A stretch of 6,449 nucleotides of DNA from Paracoccaceae bacterium (GTDB lineage: Bacteria > Pseudomonadota > Alphaproteobacteria > Rhodobacterales > Rhodobacteraceae), in assembly GCA_019090405.1 (NCBI GenBank), contig JAHRVZ010000368.1:1-6449 (forward strand). Reading direction: 5' to 3'. Numbering within the stretch: position 1 is the stretch's first letter; the number at the start of each line of letters is the position of its first letter. The notes beneath the pieces are model-generated. The model was not told the DNA's origin. It did no database searches and saw nothing but the letters and a program-made list of their open reading frames with translations. A program made the translations under genes and the position numbers. This document shows, in pieces, positions 1 to 3,808 of this stretch.

Positions 1-50
1 ATCCATCGAAATGAACCAAACCGCCCACATATCTCTTCAGTAATTATCAA

Positions 51-61
51 TTTCAAAGAGC
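51..61 (-). promoter_or_regulatory. boxA antitermination element of the rRNA leader
   Basis: On the minus strand this reads GCTCTTTGAAA, close to the bacterial rrn boxA consensus (E. coli TGCTCTTTAACA). In rRNA leaders the RNA form of boxA recruits NusB and NusE (ribosomal protein S10), with SuhB in E. coli, so that RNA polymerase passes Rho-dependent terminators in the untranslated operon. It sits downstream of the promoter and hairpin and ahead of where the 16S gene should begin, which is the expected order. The match is short, but the position makes it convincing. Confidence 0.75.
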
Positions 62-77
62 GTTGAGACAAAACTTA

Positions 78-113
78 CAGGATGCGCCCTAACTTTTTGG
101 CGCGCCCCGCCTG
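78..113 (-). other. Leader hairpin ahead of boxA (boxB-like position)
   Basis: Two nested complementary pairs are visible: 78-81 with 110-113 (CAGG/CCTG) and 84-88 with 99-103 (GCGCC/GGCGC), the inner loop being A-rich in the RNA. It lies about 17 nt before boxA in the transcript, where rrn leaders commonly carry a boxB stem-loop. There is no U-tract after it on the minus strand, so it does not look like a terminator. The fold is deduced by eye only. Confidence 0.4.
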
Positions 114-124
114 AATTACCTCGA

Positions 125-202
125 TCATTTTAGTCTGCGTCTCGTTGCCGTTTGTCTGCGTTTCCGCTTCCGTGTGGCCCGTCTGGCGCCCCGTTGGAGC
201 AT
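125..202 (-). CDS. Putative 25-aa arginine-rich leader peptide in the rRNA operon leader
   Basis: A short ORF starts at ATG (202-200) and ends at TGA (127-125). A perfect GGAGG Shine-Dalgarno (214-210) lies exactly 7 nt before the ATG, and the predicted transcription start (about 217) would give a 5' UTR of only about 15 nt. The peptide has 10 Arg and 3 Lys in 25 residues, including the block RKRKRR at residues 11-16, with no acidic residue and no hydrophobic segment. Arg codons are mainly CGG (4) and AGA (4), with CGC (2). I recognise no family. It could be a translated leader peptide that senses translation or charged tRNA-Arg, a tiny nucleic-acid-binding protein, or an accidental ORF. The RNA here has no U over 65 nt, and a U-free stretch cannot contain a stop codon, so the open frame alone is weak evidence. 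The ribosome binding site and start codon are the independent evidence. Confidence 0.4.
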   Translation of the reverse strand: MLQRGARRATRKRKRRQTATRRRLK

Positions 203-223
203 CTCTGCGCCTCCGGTAAGGGG

Positions 224-252
224 GTTCTAGGGTTAGTAGCGGGTACCCGCAA
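224..252 (-). promoter_or_regulatory. rRNA operon promoter (-35/-10)
   Basis: On the minus strand a -35 hexamer TTGCGG (252-247) is followed by a 17-bp spacer and a -10 hexamer TAGAAC (229-224). The start site is predicted near the A at 217. Between -10 and start lies CCCCTT, a C-rich discriminator of the kind associated with stringent (ppGpp/DksA) control of rRNA promoters. Phased A-tracts lie directly upstream. The hexamers match the sigma-70 consensus only partly (3/6 and 4/6), but the exact 17-bp spacing, the A-tracts and the boxA-bearing leader downstream together make a strong case. The orientation is leftward, away from msrQ. Confidence 0.7.
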
Positions 253-297
253 GCACTTTTTTACAGAAACATCATCTTTTTTCGATTTTTCTGTTTT
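253..297 (-). promoter_or_regulatory. UP element / phased A-tracts upstream of the rrn promoter
   Basis: On the plus strand four T-runs occur at 257-262, 277-282, 286-290 and 294-297, which are A-tracts on the promoter's non-template strand. Relative to the predicted start at 217, the first occupies about -40 to -45 and the second about -60 to -65. These are the positions contacted by the RNA polymerase alpha C-terminal domains in UP elements of strong rRNA promoters. Start-to-start spacings of 20, 9 and 8 bp are roughly helical, so intrinsic bending is also plausible. I see no specific activator site that I can name. Confidence 0.55.
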
Positions 298-410
298 ATC
301 GTTATTTATCAGATAGTTATAAAGTAATGTTTTTGCGCAATTTCACTTGGCCTCTGGTTTCTGGTGGAATTCAATGCGACTCGGTTCCGGCGCTAACACT
401 AGATATTGGG

Positions 411-419
411 TTATTCACA
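411..419 (+). promoter_or_regulatory. DnaA box (exact consensus match)
   Basis: TTATTCACA matches the DnaA-box consensus TTATNCACA exactly. A second site with one mismatch occurs on the minus strand at 504-512 (TGATTCACA). DnaA binds such boxes at replication origins and at some promoters. The box stands alone upstream of the rrn promoter and beside a GANTC cluster. By chance an exact match would appear in a spacer this size only about once in fifty cases, so it is suggestive but not proof of function. Confidence 0.4.
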
Positions 420-441
420 GCTTTACCCCCAAGTCGGGCCC

Positions 442-479
442 GATTCAGACCGATTCACCGGGTGAATCGAGTCGGAATC
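442..479. repeat. Long imperfect inverted repeat (hairpin) within the GANTC block
   Basis: The core at 451-469 (CGATTCACC-G-GGTGAATCG) is a perfect palindrome around G460. It extends outward through 448-450 with 471-473 (bulged A470) and 442-446 with 475-479, giving about 16 paired bases with one mismatch and one bulge. Each arm is itself a tandem pair of a roughly 10-bp unit. In the minus direction it lies about 80 nt after the msrQ stop but is not followed by a T-tract, so I do not call it an intrinsic terminator. It could still stabilise the msrQ mRNA end or serve as a dimeric operator. Confidence 0.55.
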
Positions 480-530
480 AGATGAGTGAATCGCTGAAAT
501 TTCTGTGAATCACCCGAACTGGTTCGATTC
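442..530. repeat. Cluster of eight GANTC sites in short direct and inverted repeats
   Basis: GANTC occurs at 442, 452, 464, 469, 475, 488, 507 and 526, eight times in 89 bp where about one per 256 bp is expected. Further copies at 378, 566 and 587 flank the block. Most are part of a longer unit: GTGAATC on the plus strand at 462, 486 and 505 and its complement GATTCAC at 452. GANTC is the target of the CcrM adenine methyltransferase, which is widespread in Alphaproteobacteria and tied to the cell cycle. The block lies between the msrQ stop and the rrn promoter and contains no gene. It may instead be a protein-binding repeat that contains GANTC incidentally. Confidence 0.6.
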
Positions 531-556
531 TTGCCTGTTTGCCACCTGCAAATCGT

Positions 557-1159
557 TCAGGCGACGACTCGATTGCGCTTCTTCGGGAATCGTAGCGCCA
601 AAAGACCCAATATGACCGCCATATATATAAGAGGCTCGATCTGGAAACCTTTGACCAACAGGATAAAGTGCAGGGCACCCAGAATCGCGATGCCATAAAC
701 CAGCCTGTGCAAGGTCCGCCATTTCGGCCCCAACCGGCGCACCGACCAATTGTTGGATGACAGTGCCAAAGGGATCATCAGCACAAAGCCCAGCATCCCA
801 ATGGTTATATAGGGACGTTTAAGAATGTCGGCCCAGATCTCGTTCAGGATCTGAACATCCAGAACCAACCACACCAGCAAGTGCAAAGAGATATAGATAA
901 AGGTCATCACTCCGATGGCCCTGCGGAATTTTATCAGATTCAGCCCCAGATAGCGGCGCGTCGGAGTGATCGCCAAACCAACAATCAATAACTGAAGCCC
1001 ACGTTCGCCCAACTCATGTTCAAGCGCCTCGATCGGTTCGATCCCCAGACCTCCGGTAAGGCCCAAATATAATAGTATAGGTGGCGGCAGCGACAGCGCC
1101 AGATAGACGGCCCAAACGGGAATCCGCCGCAGCCATCCATTCAGGCGATCAACGACCAT
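557..1159 (-). CDS. msrQ: Protein-methionine-sulfoxide reductase haem-binding subunit MsrQ
   Basis: MsrQ is an inner-membrane b-type cytochrome that passes electrons from the respiratory chain or a flavin reductase to periplasmic MsrP. The 200-aa product shows six hydrophobic segments at about residues 13-34, 54-66, 81-102, 118-135, 150-169 and 176-191. The conserved haem-ligand histidines are visible as His93 (SLHLLVW), His151 (TLHRLVY) and His164 (ALHFILL), matching H91, H151 and H164 of the E. coli protein. Other family features are GIEPIEALEHELGERG and ITPTRR in the first third. I chose the ATG at 1159 because it follows the msrP stop by one base (TAG-A-ATG), implying translational coupling, and gives the usual family length. 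An in-frame ATG at 1192 would add 11 residues inside msrP and has no better ribosome site. No clear terminator follows the gene; a large inverted repeat at 442-479 lies downstream. Confidence 0.93.
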   Translation of the reverse strand: MVVDRLNGWLRRIPVWAVYLALSLPPPILLYLGLTGGLGIEPIEALEHELGERGLQLLIVGLAITPTRRYLGLNLIKFRRAIGVMTFIYISLHLLVWLVLDVQILNEIWADILKRPYITIGMLGFVLMIPLALSSNNWSVRRLGPKWRTLHRLVYGIAILGALHFILLVKGFQIEPLIYMAVILGLLALRFPKKRNRVVA

Positions 1160-1160
1160 T

Positions 1161-2063
1161 CTAGTGGTACTTGCCCAGGTCCATGCCTTCATACATGGCC
1201 GCGACTTCTTCTTCGTATCCGTTGAACATCAAAGTTGGAGTCTTACGCGCCAACAAACCGCCGCCAATCCGTTTTTCCGATGCTTGTGACCAGCGTGGGT
1301 GGCTCACCTCAGGGTTCACATTACTATAGAACCCATATTCATTCGCACTGTAGCGGTTCCAACTGGTGGGGGGCTGTTTGTCCATCAGGGTAATCTTTAC
1401 AATCGACTTGATGGATTTGTACCCGTATTTCCACGGCACCACCAAACGCAGCGGCGCGCCGTTCTGGTTTGGAATTGGTTTGTCGTAAATGCCAGTCGCC
1501 ATAATCGTCAGCGGGTTCATTGCTTCGTCCAGACGCAAACCTTCGACATATGGCCAGTCCAGCACATTGTGCCGGGTGCCCGGCATTTCCGAAGGACGCA
1601 GCAATGTTTCAAACCCTACATATTTGGCATCGCTTTTGACGCCAGCCATGTTCAAAAGATCGGCAAGCTCAAAGCCATTCCACGGAACAACCATTGACCA
1701 GGTTTCAACACAGCGGAAACGATAGATGCGCTTTTCTATCTTCATCTCGGACATGATGTCGTCAATTGAATACTCGCCCGGGCGATCCACCATGCCGTCA
1801 ATCGTTACCTTCCAAGGCGACGTTGTCATCTGGTGGGCATATTTGGCGGGATCTTCCTTGCCCGTGCCGAATTCGTAAAAGTTATTATAGTTTGTGATCT
1901 CTTCCCACGTATTCGGATCAAGCCCCGCCGCAGCCCCCACGGGGCCAGCAATCGCACCAAGACCCACACCAGCCATCCCGGCCATGATCTGTCGACGATT
2001 CATAAAGCTGTTAAACGGTGTTACGTCGTCGTCCGTCAGATCAGATTTCCAGCGATAGGCCAT
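1161..2063 (-). CDS. msrP: Protein-methionine-sulfoxide reductase catalytic subunit MsrP (Tat-exported molybdoenzyme)
   Basis: MsrP reduces methionine sulfoxide in periplasmic proteins using a molybdopterin cofactor and electrons from MsrQ. The 300-aa protein starts with a twin-arginine signal: MNRRQIMAG (RR at 23-24), then a Gly/Ala-rich hydrophobic stretch to about residue 47. The sulfite-oxidase-type molybdopterin fold follows, with the cofactor cysteine Cys118 in YRFRCVETWSMVVPW (the only Cys in the protein), the segments KYVGFETLL (147-155) and YVEGLRLDEAMNPLT (172-186), and the C-terminal signatures NEYGFYSNVNP (241-251) and HPRWSQASE (255-263). Length and motifs match full-length YedY/MsrP. 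The start is supported by AAGAGGAG (2077-2070) six bases upstream. The 69-bp gap before it holds TATATATA (2103-2110), which could be a -10 region, but I see no convincing -35, so it may be read through from the FMN-protein gene. It is coupled to msrQ downstream. Confidence 0.96.
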   Translation of the reverse strand: MAYRWKSDLTDDDVTPFNSFMNRRQIMAGMAGVGLGAIAGPVGAAAGLDPNTWEEITNYNNFYEFGTGKEDPAKYAHQMTTSPWKVTIDGMVDRPGEYSIDDIMSEMKIEKRIYRFRCVETWSMVVPWNGFELADLLNMAGVKSDAKYVGFETLLRPSEMPGTRHNVLDWPYVEGLRLDEAMNPLTIMATGIYDKPIPNQNGAPLRLVVPWKYGYKSIKSIVKITLMDKQPPTSWNRYSANEYGFYSNVNPEVSHPRWSQASEKRIGGGLLARKTPTLMFNGYEEEVAAMYEGMDLGKYH

Positions 2064-2132
2064 AAAGCGCTCCTCTTACATGTGTCACCGTTCAATTAGA
2101 CATATATATAGCGGGCACCAATAAAACTTGCG

Positions 2133-3626
2133 TCACGATTCAGCGACCGCACTGTAACGTGGCATTAGTTCGTTCATCGGAATGCTACGCCCGTCGGCCT
2201 GAACGATACGCACATGTCGGCGGCCCAGTTCGCGCGGTTCGGACACACCGACCGAATGCGAAATCATTTCGACCTCTTTGATCAGCTCCGTGGCATAGGC
2301 CGTGACCCGAGGATGTTTGTTTTCAACCACCAGCCCCTTTTGAAGCCGCGCATCATGCGTGGTAATTCCGGTCGGGCAGGTGTTGCGATTACATTTCAAC
2401 GCCTGAATGCAGCCCAGCGAAAACATAAAGCCACGCGCCGAATTGATAAAATCAGCGCCTGCTGCCAAAGCCCAGGCCACATCGCTTGGATTAACCAACT
2501 TGCCCGAGGCAATCAGCCTGATCCGGTCCTTGAGGCCAAATTCATCGCGCAGGTCCGCCACCAAAGGCAGTGATTCACGTATCGACATACCCACCAGATC
2601 AATCAGCGGCATCGGCGCCGCACCTGATCCACCTTCGGCGCCATCAACAGTTATAAAATCCGGCGCGCTATCCGGGCCACGTCGGGCGATTGTCTCAAAC
2701 AAATTGCGGATAATAGATTCGGCCCCGATAACCACCTTGATGCCAACAGGCTTGCCGGTGACTTCGCGGACATGTGCAATCATATCCAGCAACGCTTCGT
2801 CATCGCCAACATCGGTATGACGATTGGGCGAAAGGCTGGCCTGCCCCTCTGGAATATGGCGAATCCTGGCGATCTCGGCAGTGACTTTTTCAGCGGGAAG
2901 AATACCGCCATGGCCCGGCTTGGCCCCTTGCGCCAACTTGATCTCGATCATCCGCACGGTTTCGTGGCTGGCGACGTCGCGCAATTTGTCATCGTCCAAA
3001 TGGCCGTCGTTGTCACGAACACCATATTTCGCTGTTCCGATCTGAAAAACAACGTCGCAGCCGCCCTCAAGGTGATAAGGACTTAGGGCGCCTTCGCCGG
3101 TATTCATCCATATCCCGGCCTCTTTAGCCCCCCGGCTTAGCGCCTGAACTGCGGGTCGGGACAACGCCCCAAAACTCATCGCGGAAATATTGTAAAAAGA
3201 GTGTGCAGTATAAGGAGTGCGCGTGCCCGCCCCAATGACCATGGGTTTGGATGTGCCGAACTGGCTGTGTGTCGGTGGATATGCAGCATTCACAAATAGC
3301 GGCGTGCCCACCACGTTCAGGTTCCGGGTTGATCCAAAGGCAATTGTATTGCCCTTTAGTTCGGCCGCCCGGTCCACCCATTCACGCTGGGCACGGTTAA
3401 ACGGCAACTCTTCACGGTCCATTGCAAAGAAGTACTGGCGAAAAAATTCGCCCAGACCGCTGAAAAGTTCGCGAAACCGTCCGATAACCGGATAATTGCG
3501 CCGGATCGCATCGCCTGTCTGATTGCGGTCGATTATAAAGATTACAACCAATGCCAAAGCACCGATGCCCAGCAAAATGACAAAGACAGCAGATAGGGCA
3601 TCAAAAGCGCGTAATGCAAGATCCAT
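2133..3626 (-). CDS. Membrane-anchored FMN-binding glutamate synthase family protein (orphan, GltB central-domain homologue)
   Basis: This 497-aa protein corresponds to the FMN/[3Fe-4S] synthase domain of glutamate synthase but lacks the N-terminal glutamine amidotransferase and the C-terminal GXGXG domain. An N-terminal transmembrane helix (about 11-32) is followed by a basic stretch, suggesting anchoring with the enzyme domain in the cytoplasm. Family motifs are SAMSFGALS (148-156), GEGALSP (177-183), KLAQGAKPGHGG (230-241), DGAEGGSGAAP (328-338) and LIASGKL (371-377). The cluster cysteines Cys406, Cys412 and Cys417 keep the CX5CX4C spacing of GltB. A GGAG site (3637-3634) seven bases before the ATG supports the start. 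Such stand-alone proteins are often annotated as glutamate synthase, but their substrate is generally not established; relatives act in N-methylglutamate synthesis (MgsC) in methylotrophs. No partner amidotransferase gene is present here. It probably shares a transcript with msrPQ, since no terminator is visible in the 69-bp gap. Confidence 0.9.
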   Translation of the reverse strand: MDLALRAFDALSAVFVILLGIGALALVVIFIIDRNQTGDAIRRNYPVIGRFRELFSGLGEFFRQYFFAMDREELPFNRAQREWVDRAAELKGNTIAFGSTRNLNVVGTPLFVNAAYPPTHSQFGTSKPMVIGAGTRTPYTAHSFYNISAMSFGALSRPAVQALSRGAKEAGIWMNTGEGALSPYHLEGGCDVVFQIGTAKYGVRDNDGHLDDDKLRDVASHETVRMIEIKLAQGAKPGHGGILPAEKVTAEIARIRHIPEGQASLSPNRHTDVGDDEALLDMIAHVREVTGKPVGIKVVIGAESIIRNLFETIARRGPDSAPDFITVDGAEGGSGAAPMPLIDLVGMSIRESLPLVADLRDEFGLKDRIRLIASGKLVNPSDVAWALAAGADFINSARGFMFSLGCIQALKCNRNTCPTGITTHDARLQKGLVVENKHPRVTAYATELIKEVEMISHSVGVSEPRELGRRHVRIVQADGRSIPMNELMPRYSAVAES

Positions 3627-3682
3627 TCAAATACTCCGATATATTTTGCGTGGCACAAGTCGCACCACCATCGCTATATTTG

Positions 3683-3711
3683 ATTCTGCGCAGGAACTTG
3701 TTTTGATGCAA
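3683..3711 (-). promoter_or_regulatory. Possible promoter for the FMN protein - msrPQ genes
   Basis: On the minus strand TTGCAT (3711-3706), a 17-bp spacer and CAGAAT (3688-3683) lie downstream of the clpB terminator and about 57 bp before the start codon at 3626. Hexamer matches are moderate (3/6 and 4/6), and alphaproteobacterial promoters are hard to call by eye. A promoter is expected in this gap because the terminator separates the genes from clpB, but its exact position is uncertain. Confidence 0.3.
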
Positions 3712-3769
3712 GCTGTATGTCTTTTAGTTTGAAGGAAGTTTCACGAGACGCGAATAGCCAAGTTATCAT

Positions 3770-3797
3770 AAAGGCCCGCCTGATATGGCGGGCCTTT
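3770..3797 (-). terminator. Intrinsic terminator of clpB
   Basis: A perfect 11-bp inverted repeat, AAAGGCCCGCC (3770-3780) and GGCGGGCCTTT (3787-3797), encloses a 6-nt loop. It lies 11 bp downstream of the clpB stop codon. Read on the minus strand the stem ends in TTT followed by ATGAT, a short U-tract. The strong GC stem and its position make termination of the clpB transcript very likely. It separates clpB from the next gene on the same strand. Confidence 0.85.
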
Positions 3798-3808
3798 CGC
3801 TATCTACA

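Larger units (their letters stand above)
1..217 (-). other. rRNA operon leader (5' part of pre-rRNA), 16S gene beyond the left edge
   Basis: Read on the minus strand, this segment has the order expected of a ribosomal RNA operon leader: promoter (224-252), short GC-rich start, hairpin (78-113), boxA (51-61). It then runs into sequence (about 1-40) that resembles, from memory, the conserved leader just ahead of 16S rRNA in Rhodobacterales, including the minus-strand string GTGGGCGGTTTGG at about 17-29. The mature 16S sequence is not reached, so the gene itself is outside the window. The leader would be transcribed into the precursor and removed during processing. No protein gene of ordinary size fits here on either strand; only the short ORF at 125-202 does. 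The identification rests on boxA, promoter architecture and recollection of related leaders, not on an alignment. Confidence 0.75.

Noticed and set aside
255..420. A chromosomal or plasmid replication origin (AT-rich DNA plus DnaA box)
   Set aside because: Only one exact DnaA box is present, there are no replication genes nearby, and the AT-rich stretch is better explained as the UP element of the rRNA promoter.
442..530. CRISPR array, suggested by the repeated GATTC/GAATC units
   Set aside because: The units are only 5-10 bp, irregularly spaced and in both orientations, with no 25-35 bp repeat, uniform spacers or cas genes.
507..530. Second hairpin (GAATC..GAAC / GTTC GATTC) as an msrQ terminator
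   Set aside because: The stem is interrupted by a 4-nt bulge and on the minus strand it is followed by ACAGAAATTT rather than a U-tract directly at the stem.
478..749. Minus-strand open frames of 72 and 79 codons overlapping the msrQ 3' end
   Set aside because: They are out-of-frame with msrQ, have no ribosome site and no recognisable sequence; msrQ has all its family residues in the chosen frame.
2101..2130. A firm promoter call for msrP at the TATATATA run
   Set aside because: No acceptable -35 hexamer sits at 16-18 bp from it, so I mention it only as a possibility in the msrP entry.
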